The notes under the pieces: generated by a model
The model's database searches: none
What the model saw: only the letters and a program-made list of their open reading frames with translations
Told to the model about the DNA's origin: nothing
In this document: positions 9,266 to 20,698 of the stretch, one piece after another
Position numbering within the stretch: position 1 is the first letter of the stretch
Layout: every line of letters begins with the position of its first letter
Made by a program: the position numbers and the translations under genes
DNA from: Daphnia carinata
Taxonomy: Eukaryota; Arthropoda; Branchiopoda; Diplostraca; Daphniidae
Assembly (NCBI RefSeq): GCF_022539665.2
Contig: NC_081335.1
Span: 7,564,001-7,628,000 of the forward strand
Reading direction: 5' to 3'
Length of the DNA stretch: 64,000 bases

Positions 9266-10867
9266 TTATAATTACAATAGTATTATTACACCTACCAATT
9301 TGATTCTGCTCATCATTGAAACGACCTGCAGGCCGAACATTCGTTAAGTGTTATTTGTGCTTTTTGCAATTTTCAGGTCTTCCTTCTTTAAGAAAAAAAA
9401 ATGGAAAAGTAAGATTTTTTCATTCTGATTTTCTGTTGAAGATCAAGCAGAAATGTATGCTAAATCAAGTTAGGTTAAGTTAAGTTAATTAGGTTAGGGG
9501 TTAGGTACCATAGCTGTTGTGAAAATAGCATTGCCAGCAGTACCATCTGGATTACGGGGGACAATAGCATTTTGTCTATTGCCCCCCGGAATCTGTGGGG
9601 CAATAGGCGTCACCCTGATCTAATTGATGGAAACCTGTGACATTATGAAACTTTTTACTGTTGACCAGAATAGTGGTATCATCTCACATAAAAGTAAATT
9701 AACTGGGTACAATGAACTGCTAAAAATAAAATTATATGAATTTCACCTTGTTAAGTTGTGAGTGAGTGCCATCATCCCCAATTTGGATTTTGGCACTTCT
9801 TGAAGATGTAACTTGTCTAGCATTTTGTGTTTTAGCTGTCTTGATGCACTCTCAAATAAATAAAGTTGAATTGTTTCTTTCAGGTATTTGAACCATTTTT
9901 GTCTCATATTTGAAAATATACTTGTGATGGAGTTATGAAGATGTCCAAGTCTGTCAACTGTATAACACTGCTATTACTTGAACTGGCCATGCTGGTGTGA
10001 TAGTTTATTGTTGTTCAGCTTCTCTGGCTGGCGTTGCTCATTTGTTTTTTTTGCATGCTGTTTAGTATATGTCTGCTACAAGATCCACAATAAGAAATTC
10101 ACTATCGTAACGTCTTGATGACATAAGAATTCTTTGGAAGGAATAGTTTTCATCCTGATAATTTTCTTTAATAATTCAATTTATTTCAATTATCCTCAAA
10201 CGATTCACCATAACATGTCTAGACATAGGAGTATTCGAACTATGAATTACGATGATGGTATAATTGGCATAGTTTTAAGTGCCATGCATTGTTAACGCTT
10301 GTGTTCTAAAGTATGATGGGTATGATGACGTCTATGGCTATTCTCTTGAAGGTGATTATGCCTCCCTCCTAGCATGCGTAATTTTCATAAGTCAATACTG
10401 ATATGTAATTACAATTGTGCTGCTTAGAATGTTGCTGACCTATGCAGAACATTTCCTTTACGGCAGAAGTCAAGAACATTACATGTCTGCTTACATGCAT
10501 TCGGACATACCAGAAGAAGATGAACTGATTACAGATGTACATTCCAATATCCTTTCCTGAAATCGTCTGTAAACAAAGAGTTGATAACTTTGTTATATTA
10601 GGAATCCAACAATGGAAATGATGTTGGTGTGACTTCTAGAATACCCCCCTTAGGTGAATTAGAACAAGCACAATTGCACTCCTGCCATGATCTTCGTGAC
10701 AGAATGGGGGATGCACTTTCAAGCTAGCTAAAATTGATGCCATTCTAGCATGTAACTTTGATGCAGAGCAGTCTCTTGACCAACTGTTGAAGACTTCTGT
10801 TGCTTCTTCATTAAGCAAACCCACAAAATCAATCATCTAATCAAAACCAGCCCCTTTAATTCAAGGT
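9266..10867. other. Mostly non-coding stretch; small hairpin at 9,549-9,593
   Basis: The segment contains degenerate TTAGG-like units at about 9,463-9,500 and a strong hairpin at 9,549-9,593 (arms GGATTACGGGGG-ACAATAG and its near-complement, loop CATTTTGT). A possible - strand exon lies at 10,636-10,836. The rest is AT-rich with no supported gene. The missing 5' part of the CIAO3 pseudogene is not recognisable here. Confidence 0.45.
10636..10836 (-). CDS. Possible exon of an unknown gene
   Basis: A 66-residue open frame on the - strand reads like real protein (balanced composition, for example PPFCHEDHGR near the C-terminal side, and a helix-rich N-terminal part with LNEEATEVFNSW). Its ATG directly follows a possible splice acceptor (TTGATTAG) at about 10,837-10,844. 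I cannot assign a family. It adjoins repeat R4a but the matching R4b copy stops before this point, so it may belong to host DNA or to a longer repeat. Confidence 0.3.
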   Translation of the reverse strand: MIDFVGLLNEEATEVFNSWSRDCSASKLHARMASILASLKVHPPFCHEDHGRSAIVLVLIHLRGVF

Positions 10868-12206
10868 ATTAACCTTGGGGTACATCAAACTCTTACTACT
10901 ACCATTTGTTGTAATCACTCTGCTGTTTTTTTTTTAAAGTCATTTCTATTTAATATTTCAGACCCTGTTAGTGATTCCTAGATATCATGTAAATTTTTAT
11001 TGTTTAATGTTTACATGCTTAATATTTTGTTGACTTACATTTAATTAACTGTTTCTTTTTTACATGTTTTATTTTCTATATGTTGATTGGTGCATCTTCT
11101 CGTTCTGTTTTCCTTGACAATATGGACACAGGACTACGAAAGTTTTTTTTTTCTCACTTTTGTTTTCCTTCTCGTGTTTCAATGTTCATCTGAATGGCGA
11201 CGACTACCTGTTTTCTTGTACACAAATGTACAGTGAAATTGCAATCTTTATACACAAGCTTTCACTTTCGTTTGTCAAAGGCAATATTCTCGTCTGCTTC
11301 GCAGGATACTTAAACATTTTAAGCACTTAAACCAATTTTTCAACCCTTAAAAAGCTGCAAGCAGTACTTTAAAAAAGTTTTCCATACTTAAAAAAGAAAC
11401 GAAAGGTTAGAAAGTTAGTTTCAGTAGGGTAAACCAAATTTTAAGTATTTTTTTTCAAAATTAAGTGTCATTTTGAGATACTTAATTTTTTCAGTAGCCT
11501 TTCCCTACTGAAAGACCCTTAATTAAGTATCCAGTCGCTGCTGTATAGTAGCATAGCCAGCGACAATACTCGGAAAAACATGACAAGTTCAACTGTGAAT
11601 GTGATTTTAAACATTGGATTGCAGTTGCAAAAATGAGACAGGCAAAGTACTCAGCCAGTTGGCCAAATTTGGTCATTTACAAACGAAAGGCTATACAGTT
11701 AACGAACATTAGTGTCCAGTGGTCTTTCAGTAGGCATCAGAATCCGGCTGTACCAATGTTCGTGCTCTGACGGCGTAACACTGAACTAATACTGGCTTCT
11801 GATACTTAATACAGATCTGGTTCACAATCCGAAAATCATGAAATTTTCCATGCGGCAACGCAGAAATCCGCCATATTTATTTCATGGGTGCTTTTCCCTG
11901 TGTAAATTACATATTGAAATTCAAGGTGTCTTTGATAATATTTTTGTTAAATTTGACTATTGCTTTTAAATTTGAGCGAGGAGAGAATGAGTCTATTCTT
12001 CGATTAATAGGTAACATTTTCATGTATTTTTTGTTTGATTTGAGAGAATGATTTTTTAAATGTTAAGGTGGGAAATATTAAGTGGGTTTGTTTACTACCA
12101 CTACCGGAAGGTACTGGCACAACACACGAAAATGTTTTCTTTTTGTTTTTTAGCTTCGTACCAGTAGTATGCCCTCCGATAGTAAGCTGTGTCTAGGACC
12201 GATATC
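10868..12206 (-). repeat. Repeat R4, copy a (inverted copy at 60,100-61,692)
   Basis: The reverse complement of this stretch matches 60,100-61,692 over most of its length. Shared landmarks are the CCCCAAGGTTAAT end, ATGATATCTAGGAATCACTAAC, and the AGTACCTTCCGGTAGTGGTA end. The middles differ: this copy has its own TTAAG-rich segment at about 11,285-11,530, the other copy a different segment at about 60,790-61,330. No coding is recognised and no terminal repeats are evident. It is a dispersed repeat or a segmental duplication of unknown class. Element B inserted 20 bases beyond its right end. Confidence 0.7.
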
Positions 12207-12226
12207 TTTCACAGCTGGTATCATAT

Positions 12227-12504
12227 TGTAACAACTCTGGGTTAAGGTTCGTTTATTAGACGCACTCACAAGATACAGCACCAATCACAGGTGACAACTC
12301 AATCTACTATCTGGCAACTACGACACAACAACTCAAAGAATGACTACTTTTCTACTGTTCAACTAGCAACTAACTACTGCCTGACTTCCCAGAGTCGGGC
12401 TTTTAAGGCTCCCGACATCCGGCCAAAGCGGCTATACTAGCCAACGCCTGACTTGTGGATCGCCTATCATCATTCGATAGGCGACTAAGTCCATTGGCGC
12501 TACA
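12227..12504 (-). repeat. 3' LTR of element B
   Basis: The 278-base repeat is nearly identical to 41,431-41,707. On the - strand it begins TGTAGCG and ends GTTACA. A purine tract GGAGGGGGGA lies directly before it (12,505-12,514 on the + strand), which fixes it as the 3' LTR. It contains a TTAAAAG TATA-like box and an AATAAA signal near 12,250. Confidence 0.85.
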
Positions 12505-12638
12505 TCCCCCCTCCTACCTACAAGCATGGGGCGTCTGAAATGTTGACAACCCCAAAAAGGAAATGGTACAAAACTACACATTTTACTTTTACTGGTTTGG
12601 CCAACATTCGGCTGGCCAACTGCCTACATTTACTAAGG

Positions 12639-14238
12639 CTAGTCCATGTTGGGTGACGAGGTTCCCGCCACTGTGCTGGAATCGGATTTGTCCCCGTTAT
12701 TGGGCTGTCGCACTTCAGCGACCCGAGCCAATAACACGACATTGACGTGTTTCCTCAACCTCCGATGTTCAATCATCAGATACACAATAAGAGGTACTGG
12801 AAACAGAAATCCAGTAACCCATTCAAATGGGTACCGCTTAACGTTCTCCTCTTCTTCCCATTGCCGGCGTAGGCCCTCGACCGCTTTCAGATGCGAAGTC
12901 GCCCCTGCTCTGTCTATACGCGTTGGTAGGCGAAGCGCTGCTGGAGAATCCTCCATTATTGGACTCTTTACCACTCGTTGCGGTTGCTCCATCACCGGCA
13001 CCAGCAAGCTGCTCGGCATCCCGGCCGCTTCTTCGTCAATGACACTTGTGACGTTCATTGGCGGCATCTGTCGGAAGCTTGCTTGCAGAACCCAGTCATC
13101 TTAGGTTGCCGAACAAAGTCTTGGGATTCTTATCACCTCTGCTGCTGGCAGAACTTGTGGCAAACCTATTCCGCCGATCCTTTTACCAGGGCACTGGAGC
13201 ACTATAGTCACATTGTCCTTCCCAGCGTAACCCCACTTTCGTCCTCCGGCGTAAAACAGATCTATGCCGGCCCACTTTTTACTGTCCAAACGACAATTCT
13301 TTTGAATTGGTCCCTGCTCCTGTAGAAACACGGCCGCTGTACAGCTCCTCATTCTTCCTTTTCGGTCAATGGGATTAAAGAAAGGGCAAACACTGCCCAT
13401 AACGGCGCACATTTTCGCGCTTCATCCGCGTTAAACTCCACAAACAGCTGGCGATCCGGCGACACTCCAAGATAGGGGCCAATTCAGCGTAGGAATGGGA
13501 CATTGATTCCCCTTTGCTGGTGGCCACTGCCATAGCGAAAACACTGTAAATCTGCAAAGCATAATTAAATTCAAATACTGGTAAATGAATAAACAACCGA
13601 ATGTTGCCGTTTGCCAGTGCCGCTTCCACCCTAGCCTCTTGGTAGGCCCTCCAGCCATTACCCCCTTGAAGGGCCGGTGTCAGCATCCATCCTTGTGGTA
13701 ACGCCTGTCGAACGGACTCCAACGCTTGAGTCGGCACATTCGGGGGGCACCTCAGGGGTGACAGCTTCCCTATCGCTGCGTCCGCCAGCCCAGTCTTCCA
13801 GCCGTGCAGAACCTCCACCGTCCAGTCCAATGCGCGATTAGCTTTCTCGATCGATCGCACCACTCTTTGAGAAAAAGCAATTCTCTCGACAGGTGTGTCC
13901 AGCTCTCGTTGAAAACCTTTCTCAGCTGAGCCTGTTCGCGGCGCATTTGTCCCGACGCCGCCATCAAGCTGTCAATTTCCGCTTCATGTTCCACCAGGTG
14001 TCCCAGCGTGACATTCAGGAGTGTCGTTTGCTCCTGAAGAAGATGTACTACTTCCAGGCCCTTCTTGTCGTAAGATTCGAGCCTTGAATGTACCGACTCT
14101 AGCTCCTGGGTGGTAGCGGCCCCAAATAACCAGCTAAGTACTTTGCCTCTAGCGTCGAAAAGCCCGCGCTTCCGCCGAGTACCATATCCCTTCAGGGCTC
14201 TCTCCAGCTCTCTGAACTCCTGTCGCCGCCGCTCTGCT
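12639..14238 (-). pseudogene. env: Baculovirus-F-like env, C-terminal part (element B)
   Basis: This is the fusion subunit of an errantivirus-type envelope. The first residues after the CACTA boundary include a basic furin-like site (TRRKRG) followed by a fusion-peptide-like stretch ending WLFG, the hallmark order of baculovirus F relatives. Then come a coiled helical region, a PALQGGNGW-type block, Cys-rich sequence and a membrane segment at about 12,790-12,840 (FLFPVPLIVYLMI) with a cytoplasmic tail. It is spread over three frames, with shifts near 13,870, 13,440 and 13,090. It would have mediated membrane fusion; it is dead here. The N-terminal part lies 21 kb away at 35,282-35,593. Confidence 0.75.
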
Positions 14239-14389
14239 CTCCCTAGTAGAACAAAATATCTTTATTAAATTATTTAATAAACCTTATCGATATCTAAATT
14301 TCTTTTAAAAAAACATTTTCAGATATGTTTGCGGTGTGTTTGCATTGACGAAATGTCATGGCTATGAGATATCTGAGGAAGACATGCCG

Positions 14390-14545
14390 AGGAGAAATAG
14401 GACTGATGCCATGGAGAAATAGGACTGTCCTAAAAGTTTTTAAAAGTAAGTCCTATTTCTCCCAGTCCCATTTCTCCGGTAGAAATAGGACTGGAAATTT
14501 CAGTCCTATTTCTCCAGTCCTATTTCGTTTCAGTCCTATTTCACC
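14390..14545. repeat. Cluster of GAAATAGGACTG motifs in both orientations
   Basis: GAGAAATAGGACTG or its complement occurs about seven times, first in direct then in inverted orientation, around TTTTTAAAAG. The same motif occurs in repeats R3a (about 23,350-23,420) and R3b (about 59,590-59,680). Subterminal clusters like this are typical transposase-binding arrays, or a small nested foldback element. No gene is seen from 14,260 to 14,770. Confidence 0.6.
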
Positions 14546-14776
14546 GCCAATCGAAATATGGCATGAATGAGTGTTGAAAGGTACAAAATATACTAAGAAA
14601 TAAAAAAAGATTTATTCAAAGCTTATCGAGCTGCTTATTTCCATGAGAATCATCTTCCGTAGACGCGGTTATGCGGCAGATAGTGTTAACTGAAATACGC
14701 GTAAATATGTTATATAAGTTTTAAGATATGTAATAGTTGAACATTAACTGGCTAAATAAATAAACTGATCAAGCTT

Positions 14777-15283
14777 ACCAGGCTGAAAAGCTGACTGACT
14801 TAGAAAATCCACGCTGTACGGTCCTTCTTTAGAAGTGAACGGGGCATTATTATTACCATCAGGAACTGACAATATAGCAAAATAATTTACACATTTGCAT
14901 TCGTAAAAAACTATGAATGATAAATTACCAGGCTGCAAAGTTGAATGATTTGGTGGACACACATTGTTGAACGACAACCCTTCTCTGCAAGTGTGGGTGG
15001 CAGCTTTGTTATGAGGAGCTGAAAATATCTAATACGGTTACAGATTTGGTCAAAATAATAAAAATAACTTGTGAATTACCAGGCTGCAAAATTGAATGAC
15101 TTGAAAGATACTCATTATGGAATGGCGACCCTTCTCTGCAAGTGGAGGTGGCAGTTTTGTTATAAGGAACTAAAAATATTTAACACGGTTAAAGATTTGG
15201 TCAAAGTAATAAAAATAACTTGTGAATTACCAGGCTTCAAAATTGAATGACTTGAAAGATACTCATTATGGAATGGCGACCGT
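14777..15283 (-). repeat. Tandem array of about 150-base exon-intron units
   Basis: ACCAGGCT recurs at 14,777, 14,927, 15,078 and 15,229, spacing 150-151 bases. On the - strand each unit reads as an intron of about 60 bases (GTAATT...TTTTTAG or TTTTCAG) followed by an exon of about 91 bases. The exon encodes a repeated peptide with motifs such as CREG and HS-LQPG. Three units are full; the fourth breaks off where the transposase frame begins. This looks like exon duplication in a gene opposite to the transposase. Splicing is inferred only from conserved GT and AG positions. Confidence 0.5.
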
Positions 15284-16652
15284 TTCATTACAAGGACCGT
15301 TTCGTTAAGCTTGAGCTAGTGGGATTTTGTTGCGATGCACCTGCTCAAAGTTTCATCAAACGAGTTAAACCTTGTGGTGCGTACTACTGCTGTATGAAAT
15401 GTGAAACCGAAGGAGAGTATGTTTTAAATGGAAGCGGTATAGGTGGAAGGGTAACATATCCGGAATTAGATGCGTTGCTAAGAACAGACGAGTCCTTTAG
15501 AAATCGTGAACAAGGCGTTCATCATTTGGAAAGATCACTTTTAGAAAACCTCCCGATTGATATGATTGCATCATTTCACATGATCATGCATTTTTTCATT
15601 GATCCAATGCATCTCGTTTATTTGGTATGTATGAAAAAACTGCTTCAGATTTGGGTCAACGAAAGAAGAAGCATGCGAATCAGAGTGTCATCCCATCAAA
15701 TTGCTGAAATTTCTCGTTCCTTAGTTTCCATTAAAGAACTGATCCCAGTAGAATTCAATCGGAAAACTAGGACATTAAACGAACTATCGCGGTTCAAGGC
15801 GACTGAGTTACGTTTATTACTGTTATATGTATTGCCTCTAGTTTTAAAGAACAGACTCCCTGACGAAGTGTAGCAACATTTTCTGTTGCTACACGTTGCG
15901 ATGCAGATTTTGTCATGTGAACACAGTGTCTGCAATGAAGAAAATATTGACTTCGCAAGTAGTCTTTTGATTAATTTTGATAATCAGAACCGTGGAATTT
16001 ATGGTGAAAAATTCATCACTTATAACACCCATAATCTCTGTCATTTGTCTGAAGAATGTCGACGATTGGGCGCTCTAGAAACCTTTAGTTGTTTTGTTTT
16101 CGAAAATCACTTTGGTAAACTTAGGAATGTTGTAAAACAAAGTGCCATGCCATTGCAGCAGCTTGTCAATCGAATTATGGAGCGCCGTCAAAATCCACCA
16201 GTTGGCAGTACACTGCGCAGAAATCCAGATTTTATTAATTTAATTGACAGCACTTCAAAGGTCCATTGCTTCCTGGAATGCATGGGCTTCAGTACAAGAA
16301 AGTATTATTTCACAAATTAAGATTAAGTTCAAAAAGCCCAAATGATTGCGTCGTCCTTGAAAATGATATTGTTATTTTGATTAAAAATTTCGTAAAACTA
16401 CCTAATTCTGGAATTGTAATTCTTGGCCACAAATTTTTGATGTACGAAAATTTCCTTGATGGGTTTAATGGGTTGGATTCAAAGGTAGTTGGTGTACAAA
16501 TTGTTGACGCTTTATCAACCAATCTCCAGAGCTGGCCATTGAAATTGATCCGTTTCAAAGCTATTAAACTTCCTATAGTACATAAAGCTCCTCCCAATGC
16601 AAGTTTCGGCACAGTAAGAATTATGAATTTTGATGTAAACAACAACCAGTAA
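15268..16652 (+). pseudogene. CACTA/EnSpm transposase, C-terminal half
   Basis: The sequence matches the animal CACTA transposase pattern: LVGFCCDAPA, CGAYYCCMKCETEGEY, then DPMHLVYL, RFKATELRLLLLYVLP, and the YGEKFITYNTHNLCHL and ENHFGKLRN blocks. These give the conserved order of the catalytic domain, followed by the C-terminal domain in the next frame. Breaks are one in-frame TAG at 15,871-15,873 and a frameshift near 16,295. The N-terminal domain is absent, replaced by the exon array. The first ATG, at 15,268, lies in the repeat and is probably not the native start. The enzyme would excise and insert the transposon; it is not functional here. Confidence 0.8.
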
Positions 16653-16901
16653 TGAAGCCTACATCCCGCAGGTTAGTTTTTATGTTTTGTTTATAAATAA
16701 TACATATCTAACCTACACATTGATTAGAGTAGATTGTAAACTCAGTATTGCTTGATAACATTTTTCTTTTCTATCTATTAGATAAAGGAAAATTTAGTCA
16801 GGTGAAAAATGTTTTCCAGTCACATCCTGAGATCGACACCGGAACAATTCCAGCTTATTATCATTTCCATATTTTTGTGAAACGTTTTACTTTAAAACCA
16901 T
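16653..16901. other. CACTA interior up to the element D insertion
   Basis: AT-rich sequence after the transposase remnant, ending in the CCAT copy (16,898-16,901) duplicated by element D. No coding is seen. It resumes at 34,854. Confidence 0.7.
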
Positions 16902-17266
16902 TGTAATGATCCAATATATACTTTTATGTAAACTTGGCGGTAGCCTATGCAATCCCTGAAATAGGTGCGACGCGTAGTGTACATACTACGTAATCACCTA
17001 CTGAATGGGAGCCGCTCCAAGTATGCTTAGTGCTAAACCCCTGCAGCTTGGAACTACGGATGGTGCGTGGTGTATAAACATCGCGCCACGACCTTGTCAC
17101 GCCTCCGCCGTCTAAGCGTGATGATAATTATCACCATGACGTGCGCTACTGTAGCTCCTTACTGGTATATAAACCTGTGCTTTTTCAATCATAAATCGGA
17201 GTTGCCTTTGCTCTGTCATCTTGTACACTTGTACTAGGGATAATAAACGGATATAAGAACCTTACA
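16902..17266 (+). repeat. 5' LTR of element D
   Basis: 365 bases, TG...CA ends. TATATAAA at about 17,166 is the TATA box and AATAAA at about 17,242 the polyadenylation signal. TGGAGGTCCCAACGAGA starts two bases after the end (about 17,269-17,285) and is the likely tRNA primer-binding site; I do not name the tRNA. Confidence 0.9.
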
Positions 17267-17394
17267 TTTGGAGGTCCCAACGAGACTCTCAAATACATAA
17301 AAGGTTCACCGTAATAAATCCTAAAATACATGAGTACTAGATGAAGTAAGAGCGAAACATACGAGCCTAAAGTTTACATAGACGAGGTAAGCGA

Positions 17395-18743
17395 ATGCAT
17401 AGCACTTCTTTTCACAAAAAAATACAAGTAGTTGCAACTCTCGAAACCAACCCGATCTACCCAGATTTACCCGTTGTAACCTTACCTCCACTATATCCTA
17501 CCTTACCAACACAAAATTCCGAGACACAAACCCTCAAGGAAAATTTTGCTATAAAGTGGAAAGAGCTCGTAGAGCTAGAGTATAACTATCTCCTCGAGAA
17601 AAATAAGACCTACCAAACAACTTCGACAACAACAAACATAAAACAATTGGAAGAAAGGAGAAAACTCTACCACAGAGAGCTAAACAACACTCTACAACTA
17701 TACACTCACTCACTAATAAAGCAAAATCTCGAGACAACAGACGACACCACGTCACACGAGTCAATCAGCAAGACTACTGAAGCTTTAAAAAGTCAACTAG
17801 CGAAATCTGGCGAAGAAAATAATTTCGTCGACACTCTTATCCACCAGTTAAGACAATCCACGGCAAAGAAAAGGAATTCCTTAGCAAAACGTTAGCTGTC
17901 CTTCAGAGTGAAACCCTACACCAGCAAGTAGAAGAGCAGCAAGTAAAAGATCAAATTACCGCAGAGAATACCAATGTACGAAAACAGATCGAGAGCAACA
18001 AGAAAAAGGCAAAGAGTTCAAAGTACACGCTCAGCAGCTCCTTAGAACACCTGCAAGAAAACGAGTTCTTGAAAAACTCACTTGAAAAAGCAAACACCCG
18101 AATTACAGAGTTGGAGAGTGGTCTACAAAAATCACAAGAAGCTGAAATATGTTTCGAAGACCGACTGAAAAAGAGAGAAGAAATTACCGAAAGCGTTGAA
18201 AGAGAAGGGCAAGAGACAATTAACAAACTTGAAGCGGAAAATTTCCAACTCCAAGAAAAAGTAAACAGTACCAGAAAACAAATAGCAGTATACGTTGAAA
18301 GAATAAAAGAACTAGAAGCAGCTATAAACGAAATAAAAACACAGTTAGACAAATCAAAAGCAGAAAAAGCCACGCCAAATAAGACACAAGCACAAACTGT
18401 TCTTAAAAATAAAGACCTTGAACGAGAGCTTCAGCAAGTAAGAAAGCAGACAGCAGAACAAGAAAATAAAATATCCCGCTTGGAGAATCGTATTGCAGAG
18501 TATAAACAACGAGAACCTTTGTTCGTCGAAGCCGAAGAGATCCACACAGAACAGGACCAGCCCGGAGAAGCAACTAAATTAATTAACGAAATACACGACC
18601 TATCTTCGTTAAGTGAAGTCCAAGATAAATCACTACATTTTGAACTTGAAGCTGAGCAAATAACAGAACTGCAAAAAGTTATTGAGCTATTGGGAAAACA
18701 AGTTGAATCCCAAAGTAGAAATATAACATACTTGGAAAAATAA
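17395..18743 (+). pseudogene. Coiled-coil ORF upstream of gag (element D)
   Basis: An open frame of 166 residues (17,395-17,895) is followed, after one frameshift near 17,870, by about 290 residues ending at 18,743. The second part is almost wholly coiled coil: heptads rich in Glu, Lys, Gln and Leu, with Glu-Leu-Glu spacing and no Cys or membrane segment. It ends 21 bases before the gag ATG at 18,765. Gypsy elements normally begin with gag, so this is an additional protein or a greatly extended, separated Gag N-terminus. I know no matching family. A scaffold or matrix-like role is possible but unproven. Confidence 0.6.
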
Positions 18744-18764
18744 AACAATCATCTCAAAAGGACC

Positions 18765-19873
18765 ATGGGTAAAGACCATGACGATTCCACCAGGTCGGAC
18801 CAAGGAAGCAAAAAATATACCACCGAAGAAGAGGCCATGATGAGCATAACTCAACCCATCCTGAGAGTGCTGGGAGAACTTTTTTCGAGAGAAGACAAAA
18901 AATCCATCCCGCCATTCAAAGGTAAAAGCACCGATAAATTAATTACCGAATGGCTAAAAGCAGCAGAACACGTGGCCCGAAACAACAACTGGGACGACGA
19001 GCAAAAGCTACGATTCTTCTCGGACCGACTTAAAGGAGAACAATGGAATGGCATGAAGCCTACGTCGATGAGAAAGGAGAAGAGCTGGAATATGGAGAAT
19101 GGAAAGCAGCAATAATCGAAAGATTTCAAGATGCATTTGACATAGCAGCGCTAAAGAAAAAACTAATGAAGCTAAAGCAGAAACCAGAAGAAAATTGCAG
19201 AGCTTTCGTATCCAGATTAAACAGCCTATACGACACCATAGAGGGAAAGGAAGAAAAACTCGACCACGACAAAACCATAATAGAAGATCAGCTATTTAAT
19301 AAAGTAAAGAAAATGAGAGATACGACAAAGATAAAAATATTACTTCAAGGGATTCTACCCAAAGTAAAAGCTGAGCTGTACCTCAGAATGCCAGAAAAAT
19401 CTGACGACTTTGATTCGCTTTGCAAACAACTGTTCATATCAGAACAGATATTGCACGAAAAGGAAAATAATGAAGATAAAGAAATAACGGCAGTAATTGC
19501 AGGAATTACGGACCGTGAGAAAGAGCAAGATCACGAATTGTCTAAACAAAAAACTGAACTAGAACAACTTAGCCAGAGTTTATTAGAGTTGGAATGTTTC
19601 AATAAAGACCGTGAACCCTCACAGGAAAGCAGTGTGCAGATAGCAGCCACCGACCGTTACAGCAACCGCGGACGGCATTCGAACATACGGCAAGGTAGAC
19701 CAGGTTATCCCAGAGCAGAGTACTCAGGCAGAGTCCGCTTCCGAGATACCGTAGACCGCAGCAGAGAATCGAGTTATTCAAGCAGTAGAGACCCGAGTTT
19801 TTCAAAAAGCAGAGAGGCAAGCCCGTTAGGAGAAACGACCACACACAACGCTGGAGGCATAACGCACCAATAA
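18765..19873 (+). pseudogene. gag: Gag capsid (element D)
   Basis: The frame starts at 18,765 (MGKDHDD) with a short disordered lead. The capsid-type region follows: IPPFKGKSTDKLITEWL, then NNWDDEQKLRFFSDRLKGE, which is the retrotransposon Gag pattern. A frameshift near 19,050 moves into a second frame holding the C-terminal capsid part and a Glu/Lys-rich helix. It ends in an Arg/Ser-rich tail, which probably binds RNA. The frame ends at 19,873; the sequence continues in another frame to the zinc knuckle at about 20,067. Confidence 0.7.
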
Positions 19874-20678
19874 GGGATCGTAAGGCAACATATACAACAG
19901 ACTTCCGACCTTAACGAAACCACCCGTATACGCATCAACCGAGAAGATACCAACAACCTTTCAGGACTAACGACCACACGGATAACAGGTACCCGCAACA
20001 AAACGATAGCAATCGCCAATATCGCAGTACAGGAGTCCGTACCCCAGTAAACAGAGATATAATTTGTCATAAGTGTAACAAAAAGGGACACGTAGCAAGA
20101 GAATGTTGGACCAATATGGCACGTATGAATTATGCGAATCGCCAACAAATAGAATTGATAAGGCACTAACCCGCAGTAGCATAAAATCGAATAAAGTAGA
20201 TTCTAGCATACCCCAACTAATACGCATACCAATTAGAATTTATGGAATAGTAATTAGAGCTTTGATAGACACTGGAGCAGCAGCCAGTCTAGTTTCCGCA
20301 GACATCTTATTCAGCATAAATAAAAAAGAACTAAAAGAAAAAACAAATAAAAATACATCTACGTTTTAGACAGTATCTGGTCAGATACTAAAATCAATAG
20401 GGCAATATGAACTACCAATTACCATAAACAACAGCCATTTAACCAATCATTACTTCTATGCCATAGAAAAACTGAACGAAGATTACATTTTAGGTTTGGA
20501 TTTTCTATCTAACAATAACGTGAAAATTAATACTAGAAATAGGGAAATATGCTATGACCATTTGGGAGTAGAACATAGTTTTGGGCAGAGTATAGCATTA
20601 TATAACCTAAACTTCGCGAATGCTGGGATTAACATACCTATAATACCAGTACTTACTAACAATCAAGAGGGAGATTAA
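19874..20678 (+). pseudogene. Zinc knuckle and aspartic protease (element D)
   Basis: CHKCNKKGHVAREC at about 20,065-20,106 is a CX2CX4HX4C zinc knuckle and closes Gag. In the next frame (20,103 on), ALIDTGAAASLVS holds the catalytic DTG of a retroviral-type protease. A TAG at 20,367-20,369 breaks it. The same frame then continues to LGLDFLSNNNV, the conserved protease C-terminal motif, ending at 20,678. The protease would have cut Gag and Pol. The motif is complete, but the gene is split. Confidence 0.75.
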
Positions 20679-20698
20679 CAGCAAAAGAGCGCCGTAAC

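Noticed and set aside
9463-9500. TTAGG-like units suggesting interstitial telomere
   Set aside because: There are only a few degenerate units, mixed with TTAAG. Too short to call telomeric.
14777-15283. CRISPR-like regular repeats
   Set aside because: The units are 150 bases with no short repeat plus unique spacer structure, and the context is a eukaryotic transposon.
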